This document shows positions 49,051 through 57,759 of a DNA stretch of 64,000 nucleotides, in pieces. The notes beneath the pieces were generated by a model that saw only the letters and a program-made list of their open reading frames with translations, searched no databases and was not told the origin of the DNA. Source of the DNA: Scatosoma sp045652965 (GTDB lineage: Bacteria > Bacillota > Clostridia > Christensenellales > Borkfalkiaceae). The translations under genes and the position numbers were made by a program. Where the stretch lies: contig JAZOLI010000092.1 in the NCBI GenBank assembly GCA_045652965.1, positions 7,159 to 71,158 of the forward strand, in the 5' to 3' direction. Position 1 is the stretch's first letter, and every line of letters begins with the position of its first letter.

Positions 49051-50469
49051 ATGAGAGATATTGTAGAAAAAATTTTTCAAATTGAAAAGGAGATGGAACG
49101 GCGAAAGCAAAACGATTTTCTCGCCGCTTATAATACGGGGGATAAAATACATAAAAAGCAGGTTGCCTTTCATCAATGCAAAAAACGCAACCGCTGGGTG
49201 TTCGGGGGAAACCGCTCGGGAAAAACGGAATGTGGGGCGGCGGAATGCGCGTATATCGCAAGGGGGATTCATCCTTATAGGGAAAATCGAAAGGATGCTT
49301 GCGGGTGGGTGGTTTCCCTTTCTACCCAAGTGCAACGGGACGTGGCGCAAAAGAAAATTTTACATTATCTTCGGCGCGATTGGATCGATGGCATCGTGAT
49401 GCTATCGGGTAGAAAAGACAGCCCAGAAGACGGTGTGATTGATTTTATTCGCGTGAAAAACGTGTTTGGCGGCATTTCCGTGATCGGCTTTAAAAGTTGT
49501 GATCAGGGCAGAGAGAAATTTCAGGGCACGTCCCTTGATTTCGTTTGGTTCGATGAAGAGCCGCCCAAAGATATCTATGAAGAATGTCGCATGCGCGTGA
49601 TTGATAAAAAGGGCGACGTGTTCGGAACAATGACGCCCCTCAAAGGCTTGACTTTCGTCTATCACGAAATTTATCTTAACCGCAAAAATGACCCTGAAGT
49701 GTGGTATGAGTTCATGGAATGGGCGGACAACCCCTATCTGGACGAAGGGGAAATTGCGCTCATTGAAGCGTGTTTGGATGAAACTACTTTGCAAACTCGG
49801 CGATTTGGACGGTTTGCGAGCGGAGAAGGGCTCGTTTATCCTGAATTTGACGAGCGCGTGCACGTGATCGAGCCTTTTTCCGTGCCTAAGGAATGGCAGG
49901 ACGTCGTGTCCATCGACCCCGGGCTTAACAATCCCTTGTCGGCGCATTGGTACGCCGTCGATTTCGACGACAACGTGTACGTGATTGCTGAGCATTTTGA
50001 AGCAGGAAAGGACGTCGATTATCACGCGCAAAAAATTAAGGAAATTTCCGCGCGGCTGGGTTGGAAAACGGATGGCTATGGCAGGGTGCGCGCTTTGATT
50101 GATAGCGCGGCAAAGCAAAGAACGCTTGCGAGTGTGAAAAGCGTTGCCGAACTTTTTTACGAGCGTGGTATTTTGGTTAATCCCGACGTGGATAAGGATA
50201 TGTTTTCGGGGATTGCTAGGGTGAAAAGCTATTTAAACACCAAAAACGGGCTTCCCAATTTATATATTTTTAAAAATTGCACCGAGCTTATCAAGGAGCT
50301 CAAAGGGTACTATTGGGGAAGTGGCGATTTGCCCAAAAAGATGGACGATCACGCTTTGGACGAGATGCGATATTATTTGATGACACGACCGAAAAAATCG
50401 CCTTGCAGGGTGGAAAAGACGGTGATTCAAAAGGATAAGGAACGCATGATTAAACGATTAAAACGATAA
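49051..50469 (+). CDS. terL: Phage terminase large subunit
   Basis: 472 residues with both engine parts. ATPase: Walker A GGNRSGKTE (about 52-60), Walker B SLDFVWFDEEP (about 152-162) and a TMTPLKG coupling segment. Nuclease: VSIDPGLNNPLS, ALIDSAAKQ and DDHALDEMRYYL supply the metal-binding aspartates. It packages DNA into a procapsid through the portal. Start at 49051 follows AAGGGG; the upstream TTG at 49018 is unlikely. All key residues are present, so it appears active. It heads the head-gene run and its promoter is not obvious. Confidence 0.9.
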   Translation: MRDIVEKIFQIEKEMERRKQNDFLAAYNTGDKIHKKQVAFHQCKKRNRWVFGGNRSGKTECGAAECAYIARGIHPYRENRKDACGWVVSLSTQVQRDVAQKKILHYLRRDWIDGIVMLSGRKDSPEDGVIDFIRVKNVFGGISVIGFKSCDQGREKFQGTSLDFVWFDEEPPKDIYEECRMRVIDKKGDVFGTMTPLKGLTFVYHEIYLNRKNDPEVWYEFMEWADNPYLDEGEIALIEACLDETTLQTRRFGRFASGEGLVYPEFDERVHVIEPFSVPKEWQDVVSIDPGLNNPLSAHWYAVDFDDNVYVIAEHFEAGKDVDYHAQKIKEISARLGWKTDGYGRVRALIDSAAKQRTLASVKSVAELFYERGILVNPDVDKDMFSGIARVKSYLNTKNGLPNLYIFKNCTELIKELKGYYWGSGDLPKKMDDHALDEMRYYLMTRPKKSPCRVEKTVIQKDKERMIKRLKR

Positions 50470-50484
50470 AAAAGGGGGTGTGTT

Positions 50485-50853
50485 ATGAAAGACAAAATTT
50501 CGGATGCGCTTTTAAAGGTCGCGCTCGGTTTTCAGGTGTCGGAAGTGACGGAAGAATATGCCGAAGTGGACGGGGCGCTGAAACTTACGAAGCGGAAACG
50601 AACGAAAAAGGACGTGCCGCCTGATCTTAAAGCCGTGCAAATGTTGCTTGGCGAGAGTGGGCAAGCGCTTGAAAACATGAGCGACGAAGAATTGGAAGAA
50701 GAGAAAAAACGGTTGCTTGCCGCACTTGAAAAAGCGGAAAAATCAAAAAAAGATGCAGGGCAGGTAAGAGAAGAAACGGTAAAAACGGTGAAAGCGGTGA
50801 GAAAACCACGCGCAAAACCGAGAAAAAGAGTGATTAGAAAAAAGGAGGATTAG
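50485..50853 (+). CDS. Small basic protein, terminase small-subunit-like (no HTH seen)
   Basis: 122 residues. The first 60, from ALLKVALGFQVSEVTEEYA to KDVPPDLKAVQMLLGE, resemble the central-to-terminal part of Firmicutes TerS proteins (typically ALLKRAxGFEY...VPDxxAxxxWLKNR). The usual amino-terminal DNA-binding helix-turn-helix is missing, and the tail is very basic (VRKPRAKPRKRVIRKK). It lies after terL rather than before it. If it is TerS, sequence-specific DNA recognition may have been lost. Strong AAGGGGGTG ribosome site; 3 bp before the portal gene. Confidence 0.5.
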   Translation: MKDKISDALLKVALGFQVSEVTEEYAEVDGALKLTKRKRTKKDVPPDLKAVQMLLGESGQALENMSDEELEEEKKRLLAALEKAEKSKKDAGQVREETVKTVKAVRKPRAKPRKRVIRKKED

Positions 50854-50856
50854 TAA

Positions 50857-52719
50857 ATGAACGAAACGGAAATTTCCCAAAAGGAAAAACAAGAGCGGAA
50901 GCTCGCGGAAGAAATCACCGCGGACTTTGAAAGGCGGCGCGAAGAACGCCGAAGTGTGGAGAGCGGGTGGCTTTTGAACTTGCACTTTTATAGCGGCGAT
51001 CAATATTGCGACGTGTCGCCCTTTGGTGGACTCGCCGAAGAGGACAAGCGCTTTTATTGGCAATCAAGGCGTGTGTTTAACCATATCGCGCCTATGGTGG
51101 AAGCAAGACTTGCCAAGCTTGAACGTTTAAAACCCAAGCTTCGCGTGCGCGCTTTCTCCGACGAGGACGGCGATTTGAAAGCGGCAAAACTCGCAACCGG
51201 CGTGCTTCGCTACGCCCAAGAACGCGCTGATTTTGACGAAGTTGTTTCACGTGTGACGGCGTGGGCGGAAATTTGCGGGAGTGGGTTTTATAAAATCGTT
51301 TGGGATGAGAACGACGGTAGACAGGTGGCGGAAACGGAAAGCGGCGAGCCTATTTATGAAGGGGATGCGAAAATTAGCGCGGTGTCGGCGTTTGAAATTT
51401 ATCCCGATAGGCTGAACGCGGAAGATATCTCCGATTTGCAAAGCCTTATTCACGCGAAAATTGTTTCCGCGGACGATATTTACGAGCGATTTGGCGTGGA
51501 AGTGCAAGCCTCGGCGCTTTCTGAATTGACAGTGAACGCCTACGCTACTCCTTCGGCAGGGAAATTGCCTTTGGACGTCACGGGGTATACGTCTTTGCCT
51601 TGTGAAAACGGCGTCATCTTGATTGAACGCTATACAAAACCGAACTCCGTTTATCCCAACGGTAGGGTGGAGATCGTGGCAGGCGGGAAATTGCTGTTCG
51701 TGGGGGATTTGCCCTATGAAAACGGGGAACGAAAGGAACGCATCTTTCCCTTTGTTAAACAAGATTGTATGCGTTTGCCTGCTTCCTTCTTCGGGTCGAG
51801 CATCGTCGATCGCTTGATCCCCGTGCAAAGGGCGTATAACGCCGTGAGAAACCGTAAACACGAGTTTTTAAACAGGCTTTCCATGGGCGTTTTGACGGTG
51901 GAGGACGGCTCGGTGGATACGGACGAGCTTGCGGAAGAAGGGCTGTTGCCTGGGAAAGTGCTTGTCTATCGTCAAGGCGGAAAAGCGCCTGAAATGCTCG
52001 ATTGCGGAAGCGTGCCTGCGGAATTTGCCGCGGAAGAACAATGGCTTGAAAAGGAATTTTCGTTGATTAGCGGCGTTTCAGATCTTTTACAAAGTTCTAC
52101 GCCTGCTCGCGTGACGAGTGCAACTGGTTTGCAACTTTTGCTCGCGCAGGACGAATCTCGATTATCGGCTACCGTTTCCGCAATGGAGCGCGCAGTAAAG
52201 GACGTAGGACGGCAAATTTTACGATTATATCGCCAGTTTGCAGGGAGCGCTAGGCTTATCACCTTTACGGGGGAAAATAAGAGAACGCAAATCCATTATT
52301 TTAACGCGAGCGAGCTCGCCGTGAGCGACGTGCAATTTGAAGCGCAGGATTCGACGAGCCCCGAAGAGAAGAGAGAAACTATTTTGAAGCTTTACGAAGC
52401 AGGAATTTTGACGGATGGCGATGGGAAACTTTCGGTGGAAAATAAAAACCGAGTTTTGGACGCGTTTGGCTTTGGTAGCTTTGAAAATGCGAGGGATATT
52501 TCCGCGCTTCATATCGCAAAAGCAGGAGAAGAGAATTTGGATTTGAAAGGGGAAAAGGTGGAAGTGGACGTTTACGATGAGCACGATTTACATATCACCG
52601 AACATACGAGATTTTTATTATCGGCAGAGTTTAAGCGGTGCAAGAACAAGGAAGAAGTGAAAGAGCACTTTATCGCGCATATCGATGCGCATAAAGCGGC
52701 AATGAAAAAGGAGGTTTAA
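50857..52719 (+). CDS. Phage portal protein (P22 gp1-like)
   Basis: 620 residues, large for a portal and close to the podovirus P22 group. A charged amino helix is followed by SGWLLNLHFYSGDQY and FNHIAPMVEARLAKLERLKPK (about 70-90), then AEICGSGFYKIVWDE (about 131-145). The VQRAYNAVRNRKHEFLNRLS stem-like segment (about 325-345) and SDLLQSSTPARVTSATGLQLL (about 410-430) are typical portal core sequences. The portal forms the dodecameric DNA gate. The gene overlaps the next start by one base (TAATG). Confidence 0.85.
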   Translation: MNETEISQKEKQERKLAEEITADFERRREERRSVESGWLLNLHFYSGDQYCDVSPFGGLAEEDKRFYWQSRRVFNHIAPMVEARLAKLERLKPKLRVRAFSDEDGDLKAAKLATGVLRYAQERADFDEVVSRVTAWAEICGSGFYKIVWDENDGRQVAETESGEPIYEGDAKISAVSAFEIYPDRLNAEDISDLQSLIHAKIVSADDIYERFGVEVQASALSELTVNAYATPSAGKLPLDVTGYTSLPCENGVILIERYTKPNSVYPNGRVEIVAGGKLLFVGDLPYENGERKERIFPFVKQDCMRLPASFFGSSIVDRLIPVQRAYNAVRNRKHEFLNRLSMGVLTVEDGSVDTDELAEEGLLPGKVLVYRQGGKAPEMLDCGSVPAEFAAEEQWLEKEFSLISGVSDLLQSSTPARVTSATGLQLLLAQDESRLSATVSAMERAVKDVGRQILRLYRQFAGSARLITFTGENKRTQIHYFNASELAVSDVQFEAQDSTSPEEKRETILKLYEAGILTDGDGKLSVENKNRVLDAFGFGSFENARDISALHIAKAGEENLDLKGEKVEVDVYDEHDLHITEHTRFLLSAEFKRCKNKEEVKEHFIAHIDAHKAAMKKEV

Positions 52720-53450
52720 TGTTTATGAAAGAAAAGGAGAACGTTTACGAAGAAACGATGCAAACGGAGATGGGCGTTATCACGCAAGCGGGGCAGGAAA
52801 AGCAAACGATTGAAAACGCTGCGCCCGAAAAGGTCTCGACGGATTTGGGGAAGTTTCGTAGCGTAGACGCCCTTTTAAGGGCGTACGAGGCGTTGGAATC
52901 GGAATTTACGAGAAGAAGCCAACGACTCAAAGAGCTGGAACGGGAGGCGGATAATTCGCTTTCCTTGGCGGAAGGTGTGTGCGGCGAGACAAACGGGGCG
53001 GAAAAGCTTCGCAAAAACGCCGCGCAAAAAAGAGCGGAAGTGAAAGATTTTGATCGTTTTGTTTCCGAACTGGAATCGGTGCGCGCGCAAACCGAAAAAA
53101 CACCAGAAAGCCAAGCGGAGCAACCCGAACCTCCTATCTTTGGCGGGCTCGGACAAGACGCTTTGGAAAGCGAAATTGGCATAGAGCAAACAATCGCAAA
53201 ACCGTCCGTCGCGGGTGGGCGCGGGGAAGAATCTCTTTCCGACGACGCGCTTTACGAGCTTGTCAAAAAGGATGAAAAGGTGCGCTTGAAAATTATCGGG
53301 GAATATCTAAATTCGATAGGAAAATCGGGCGCACCTCTTATGAAAGGCGGCACGGGAACGCTTGTCGCGCCGCCCTTAAAGCCCAAAACGATTGACGAGG
53401 CGGGCAATATGGCGCTCCGTTTCTTTAAGAAAGAGAGCGCGCAGGCGTAA
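52719..53450 (+). CDS. Scaffolding-protein-like phage protein
   Basis: 243 acidic, low-complexity, mostly helical residues rich in Glu, Lys, Gln and Ala, with a coiled-coil at about 60-125 (ALESEFTRRSQRLKELE start) and a basic-hydrophobic carboxy end. It sits exactly between portal and coat, the place of the P22 gp8 scaffold, and has the matching size. No protease gene is seen, consistent with the P22 style of scaffold release rather than digestion. Assignment is by position and composition. Confidence 0.65.
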   Translation: MFMKEKENVYEETMQTEMGVITQAGQEKQTIENAAPEKVSTDLGKFRSVDALLRAYEALESEFTRRSQRLKELEREADNSLSLAEGVCGETNGAEKLRKNAAQKRAEVKDFDRFVSELESVRAQTEKTPESQAEQPEPPIFGGLGQDALESEIGIEQTIAKPSVAGGRGEESLSDDALYELVKKDEKVRLKIIGEYLNSIGKSGAPLMKGGTGTLVAPPLKPKTIDEAGNMALRFFKKESAQA

Positions 53451-53484
53451 AAATCAAAGTTAAAAAAAGGAGAATTTAAAAATT

Positions 53485-54657
53485 ATGATTAGTGTTGAAA
53501 CAGCGGATAACGCATTGAAATCTTTTTATTTGGACGCGGTGACGGAGGCGCTTGATCTCAAAGCAAATCCCTTGCTTGCGCAAATTGCAAAATCTTCTAT
53601 CGACGTTGTGGGGAAAGACGTGAAAAAGCTCGTGAAATACGGCGTCAACGGTGGTGTTTCCGCAGGAAGTGAAACGGGTGCGTTGCCTGCTTCTTCTAAT
53701 AGTGACAAGGTGGTGTTTACATCGACTTTGAAAAACCTTTACGGTACGATTGAAATTTCCGACAAGGCACTTCGCGCTGCAACAGGCAGCGAAGGCGCGT
53801 TCGTTAACCTTTTGAACGACGAAATGCAATCGCTTGTAAAAAGTGCATCCTTTAATTTTGGTCGTATGCTTTACGGCGACGGTACGGGACTTCTCGCTAC
53901 GGTGGAAGATATTGGCGACAATAACCAGCTTACCCTTTCGAGCGTGAAAGGAACTTTTGAAGGTATGATCGTCGATTTTGCAGACGCTTCGGGCAACGTT
54001 GTCGCTTCTGCTGAAGGAAGAAAGATCGTTTACGTGGATAGAAGAAATAAGACGATCGTTGTAGATGGTACAACTTTGGAAGGCAAAATTTCTGTTGGCG
54101 CAGGCATGTATCTTAGGGGTTCTAAAGATTATGAAATTACTGGCCTTGCCGCGATTTTCAACGAAGATAGCGATCTTTACGGCGTGGCGCGTTCGACGGC
54201 TTCCGTTATGAAACCTTATATTAAAAGAGACGTTGAATATATCAGCGAAAGTAGCATTCAAGAAGCGATTGATACAATCGAGGAGAATTCGGGAAGCAAA
54301 ATCAACTTGATCGTTTGTTCTGGCGGCGTTAAGCGTGCTCTTTTACAATATTATCGTGATTACTCTATCAATATGCCCACGATCGAATGCGCTGGTGGGT
54401 ATAAGGCGTTGAACTTTAACGGCATTCCCGTTGTGGTGGATAGATTCTGCCCCGAGGGAACGATGTATTTGCTCAACACCGACGATTTCAAAATTCATCA
54501 GCTTTGCGATTGGAAGTGGCTTGAAGGGGAAGACGGTAAAATCTTAAAGCAAGTGCCTGGTAAACCCGTCTATACCGCAACGCTCGTTAAATATGCCGAG
54601 CTTATGTGTGAAAGACCGAATGGGCAAGGTATGCTCACGGGCATTTTAGAAGACTAA
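53485..54657 (+). CDS. Major capsid (coat) protein, HK97 fold
   Basis: 390 residues. Typical start of a short amino arm (DNALKSFYLDAVTEAL), an E-loop-like GGVSAGSETGALPASSNSD region, a long spine helix (GSEGAFVNLLNDEMQSLVKSA, about 98-118) and the P-domain strands. An inserted beta-rich domain at about 145-225 (ASGNVVASAEGRKIVYVDRR onward) recalls the inserted domains of P22-like coats. ECAGGYKALNFNGIPVVVD is the common late HK97 motif. AAGGAG precedes the start. A terminator lies directly downstream. Confidence 0.85.
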   Translation: MISVETADNALKSFYLDAVTEALDLKANPLLAQIAKSSIDVVGKDVKKLVKYGVNGGVSAGSETGALPASSNSDKVVFTSTLKNLYGTIEISDKALRAATGSEGAFVNLLNDEMQSLVKSASFNFGRMLYGDGTGLLATVEDIGDNNQLTLSSVKGTFEGMIVDFADASGNVVASAEGRKIVYVDRRNKTIVVDGTTLEGKISVGAGMYLRGSKDYEITGLAAIFNEDSDLYGVARSTASVMKPYIKRDVEYISESSIQEAIDTIEENSGSKINLIVCSGGVKRALLQYYRDYSINMPTIECAGGYKALNFNGIPVVVDRFCPEGTMYLLNTDDFKIHQLCDWKWLEGEDGKILKQVPGKPVYTATLVKYAELMCERPNGQGMLTGILED

Positions 54658-54699
54658 AGCGTGCGATATCGCGTTGTGTTTAGACGATAACGCATGAAC

Positions 54700-54730
54700 G
54701 TAGCCGCCCGTTTTTTGGGCGGCTACTTTT
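54700..54730 (+). terminator. Partial terminator between coat and connector genes
   Basis: GTAGCCGCCC and GGGCGGCTAC, a perfect 10-bp stem with TTTTTT in the loop and TTTTCTC after. It probably lowers expression of the downstream minor proteins relative to coat. Confidence 0.8.
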
Positions 54731-54754
54731 CTCAAATTAAGGAGGTTGGTTTAT

Positions 54755-55312
54755 ATGACTGTTAAAGAAATTATATTGGCTGCGGCGTGTGAGCTTGGGA
54801 TTGGGGAAGGCGTGGAAAGCTATTTGGCAGGTGGTTCTAAAGACGCGCAAGCGGAAGCAAACACGAAGGCGCTTTTGCGTTGTTTTAATCTCGTGGAGAA
54901 TGAAGTGGCGCTTGATTATTTGCCTCTGCTCGCCGAAGAAGAAATGGCTTCGGATACGGGTGCGATTGAATATGCTGCGCTATCCCGTGAAGCGGTGCGC
55001 GTGCTTAGCGTTCGCGATGAGTGGGGAAATGAAGTTCCCTTTACGCTCTTTCCCGATTATCTCAAAACGCAACCGAATAAAGTGTGCGTGCGCTATACCT
55101 ATCTTCCCAAACCCAAAACGCTTGAAGATAAAAGCGATTTTACCTTGAACGCTTCCGTGCGATTGTTCGCTTGCGGCGTTGCCGCGGAATATGCCCTTGC
55201 AAGCGGTCTTTTTGAAGAAGCTGCCGTTTGGGATAAAAAATATAAGAATGCTATTAAGGCGGCATATTCTTCCAAGCCGGCGCGACGTATTCGTTCGCGG
55301 GGGTGGGCGTGA
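54755..55312 (+). CDS. Head-tail connector (P22 gp4-like)
   Basis: 185 residues, mainly helical, opening MTVKEIILAAACELGIGEG and holding NTKALLRCFNLVENEVALDYLPL, the pattern of gp4/gp6-type adaptor proteins that close the portal ring after packaging. Carboxy end is basic (PARRIRSRGWA), as in proteins inserting into a portal. AAGGAGG lies nine bases before ATG 54755. The stop overlaps the next start (TGATG). Identification rests on position, size and helix pattern. Confidence 0.6.
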   Translation: MTVKEIILAAACELGIGEGVESYLAGGSKDAQAEANTKALLRCFNLVENEVALDYLPLLAEEEMASDTGAIEYAALSREAVRVLSVRDEWGNEVPFTLFPDYLKTQPNKVCVRYTYLPKPKTLEDKSDFTLNASVRLFACGVAAEYALASGLFEEAAVWDKKYKNAIKAAYSSKPARRIRSRGWA

Positions 55313-56673
55313 TGAAAAAGGCTTATAAAAAACCACTGGCTTTTAAAACGGAAAAGGTTGTTCGAAGATACGATACTTTTGAAATGGCTGATCGTTTGAC
55401 GAAAACAAAAACCTTTCCTATTGAGCTTGCGGATAACGCCGATATTGGCGATGGGAACGCGCGCATGGGCGTGGGTGTCATCGTTCACGAACTTTTCGAT
55501 GGGAAGGGCGTTTACTACGATTGGGATTTGGGCGCGCCGAAAAGCTTTTTCTATTGCGGTCAAGAATTGGGTTTGTTGACTTATCAAAACAAATTTTATT
55601 TCTTCAACCGAAGCGATAAGACGTATCGCTTAGAGCACACTTTTAACGGAGAGATGAAGTTTTTGGAAGCGCAGGATAAAGAGGGCGTTTTTCATCCTTA
55701 TTTTATCGGCGCGGACGGTGTGTTTTCTTACGATCAAACAAGCGGCATGAAGAAAATTTTTGAGCTTGCTTGCTTGCCCGTTGCTACCGTTTTTCAGGGT
55801 AGAATTTTTGCCGCTACCGACCATTCCATCGTTTACTGCGAACCCTTTTCTAAGGCGGTTTTTACCGAAAGTATCGACGGCGGCGGAAAAGTCGTTTTGC
55901 CGTCGGATACCGGTGAAGTGGTGGATATGGTGGCAACGTCTAACGCCGTTTACGTGTTTTGCGCGTACGGCATTTGGAAGTTGTCGGCGGCTGGTAGCGC
56001 GCGCGATTTTTGTTTGGAAAGAGTGGGCTTTACCGGCAGGAGAATTTTAAAAGGTTCGGCTTGCGCCGTTGGCTTTTCGGGCGGAGAGAAGGTGCTCTTC
56101 TTTGATGAATATGGGCCTTGGAAGCTTGAACACTCGGGGACGATGGAGATTTGTCGAAATTTGACGTATCCCATCCGAACTGATAAGAAAGGGTGCGAGC
56201 ACGCCTGTTTGAACGGGAAAGTTATTTACAATTATGGGGCGTTAGATGGTTCGGTGAGGAACGTGGTGATTGACGTGGAAACCGATCAAGCGTATCACTC
56301 GTTTACTTGCGAAGGATTGTCCGATCTAAAAGGACAAGGCGTGGGGGTTGTGGATAGCTTTTTATACGCGCTTGTGGACGGGGAAACTTTGCCCATACAC
56401 AAGCTTAGTGAAATCGCTTCTCCGCCCTGCGATTTTTATCTTTCGGGCGTGAAAACGCTTCGGCAATTGAAAATTTTTGGCGAAGGGCAAGTGACGGTGA
56501 GCGTTTCGAGCGAATATGGCACGAGAACGTTTGCGTTGCAAACGCAAAACGGTGTGGCGAGCGTGGACGTGCGGCTCAAAGGAGAGCTCTTTTGCTTGCG
56601 TTTCGTCATTGGCGATCATGCCGTTTTGCGTGGTTTGGACGTGGAACTTTGCACGCTTAAAGGCTTGCGATAA
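55312..56673 (+). CDS. Tail-hub/DNA-stabilisation protein (P22 gp10-like), propeller fold suspected
   Basis: 453 residues, mostly beta strands with repeated blade-like units (YFFNRSDKTYRLEHTF, IFAATDHSIVYCEPF, VYVFCAYGIWKLSAAG, VLFFDEYGPWKLEHSG, FLYALVDGETLPIHKL). P22 gp10 has the same size, genome position and a beta-propeller architecture, and seals the connector before tail needle and spikes attach. Here no spike gene follows. It is coupled to the upstream connector by a one-base overlap. The identification is by analogy. Confidence 0.55.
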   Translation: MKKAYKKPLAFKTEKVVRRYDTFEMADRLTKTKTFPIELADNADIGDGNARMGVGVIVHELFDGKGVYYDWDLGAPKSFFYCGQELGLLTYQNKFYFFNRSDKTYRLEHTFNGEMKFLEAQDKEGVFHPYFIGADGVFSYDQTSGMKKIFELACLPVATVFQGRIFAATDHSIVYCEPFSKAVFTESIDGGGKVVLPSDTGEVVDMVATSNAVYVFCAYGIWKLSAAGSARDFCLERVGFTGRRILKGSACAVGFSGGEKVLFFDEYGPWKLEHSGTMEICRNLTYPIRTDKKGCEHACLNGKVIYNYGALDGSVRNVVIDVETDQAYHSFTCEGLSDLKGQGVGVVDSFLYALVDGETLPIHKLSEIASPPCDFYLSGVKTLRQLKIFGEGQVTVSVSSEYGTRTFALQTQNGVASVDVRLKGELFCLRFVIGDHAVLRGLDVELCTLKGLR

Positions 56674-56688
56674 GGGGGTGAACAACTT

Positions 56689-57165
56689 GTGAAAATTGAC
56701 ATTATTTCTTATACCGATACGCAATATGCGGCGCTCACGGAAGAGCAAATTCAAGAAGTGAAAGCGGCGCAACTGGAAAAGAATCGCTTGGAGAGAGCCC
56801 TAGCAGAAGCAAAGCTGAAAGAAAAACACCGCTTGATCGAACGCGGGATTTTCCTTTCGGGTATTTGGGAAGCTTATAAAGAAAAATTGCAAGCGGAATA
56901 CGATCAAAAAATTGAAAGCTTGCGCGATTCGCTTCTCTTTTATTTGCGCTTTTCAACCAAGCCCGATTCCTATGGGACGGGCTACAGCGTTGATTATAAT
57001 TTGTCTGTGGAAGAGCGGTTTGCCATTGTAAAACAATATTATGAAATTACCTACACGAACGCGAAGGATCGTTTAAACGCCTTTAAAGAAGATAAGGTCG
57101 CCGTTGTATATCTCGAAGATCTTTATTCGGCACTGTACGATCATTTCTTAAATCAAGCTTCGTGA
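56689..57165 (+). CDS. Coiled-coil protein at the end of the capsid cluster
   Basis: 158 residues, start GTG 56689 behind AAGGGGGTG. Nearly all helical: a coiled coil at about 18-95 (EEQIQEVKAAQLEKNRLERA start) and a tyrosine-rich helical end. The position corresponds to the P22 needle or ejection proteins, but sequence gives no clear family. It is the last gene of the unit; a terminator lies 15 bp after the stop. Confidence 0.5.
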   Translation: MKIDIISYTDTQYAALTEEQIQEVKAAQLEKNRLERALAEAKLKEKHRLIERGIFLSGIWEAYKEKLQAEYDQKIESLRDSLLFYLRFSTKPDSYGTGYSVDYNLSVEERFAIVKQYYEITYTNAKDRLNAFKEDKVAVVYLEDLYSALYDHFLNQAS

Positions 57166-57177
57166 TAAGGCAAAAAA

Positions 57178-57212
57178 ATCCCGACGATTTTTCGTTCGGG
57201 GTTTTTATTTTG
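57178..57212 (+). terminator. Terminator of the capsid cluster
   Basis: CCCGACG...CGTTCGGGG with one bulge, then TTTTTATTTT. Confidence 0.75.
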
Positions 57213-57222
57213 CTGGGTAAAT

Positions 57223-57573
57223 TTAGTTGTTTACGGGGAAGCCAAGGCTGATTAAGATGGCGCGATTGACTCGGCTCATCGTGGCTGGCGGCAATTCTCC
57301 AATACGCTCCTTTAAACGCCGCTTATCTAACGTGCGGATTTGTTCTAGCAAGATTACGCTATCTTTGACAAGACCATAAGCGGACGGAAGCTCGATGTGC
57401 GTGGGCAATTTTGCTTTGTTGATTTTGCTCGTCACAGCCGCCGCGATAATCGTGGGGGAATATTTGTTGCCTATGTCGTTTTGTACGACGAGAACGGGGC
57501 GGATTCCCCCTTGCTCGCTTCCCACCACGGGGGAAAGATCAGCATAATATAATTCACCGCGTTTTACTTGCAT
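57223..57573 (-). CDS. MazF/PemK-type endoribonuclease toxin (orphan)
   Basis: 116 residues, the normal size of NdoA/MazF. VKRGELYYADLSPVVGSEQGG (about 3-22), RPVLVVQND (about 25-33), the conserved TSKI segment and the late EQIRTLDKRRLKERIG are all in place, so catalytic residues look intact. The family cuts mRNA at short motifs. Start 57573 has AGAGG upstream. No MazE-like antitoxin lies on this strand in the 190 bp before it, and pgi is next. Many Firmicutes carry ndoA beside its antitoxin and alr; here it stands alone. It may be regulated from elsewhere or be a chromosomal homologue with another role. Confidence 0.85.
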   Translation of the reverse strand: MQVKRGELYYADLSPVVGSEQGGIRPVLVVQNDIGNKYSPTIIAAAVTSKINKAKLPTHIELPSAYGLVKDSVILLEQIRTLDKRRLKERIGELPPATMSRVNRAILISLGFPVNN

Positions 57574-57700
57574 ATCCACATACCTCTTTTGAAAACCGAA
57601 CGAAGCCCTCACTTTATTATATGTAAAAAGGCACGTTCGGCGTTCGCTTTATACATTATAGCCCGATGGATAAAACTTTATACAAAAGGGAAGAGAAAAA

Positions 57701-57731
57701 ACCTGCCCGTTTCCAAAAGAAAGGGGCAGGT
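57701..57731 (-). terminator. Terminator after pgi
   Basis: ACCTGCCC and GGGCAGGT pair around a 15-base loop; on the minus strand TTTTTTCTC follows. Confidence 0.8.
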
Positions 57732-57759
57732 GCGTGTTGAATTGTTTTTTAGCTGAAAT

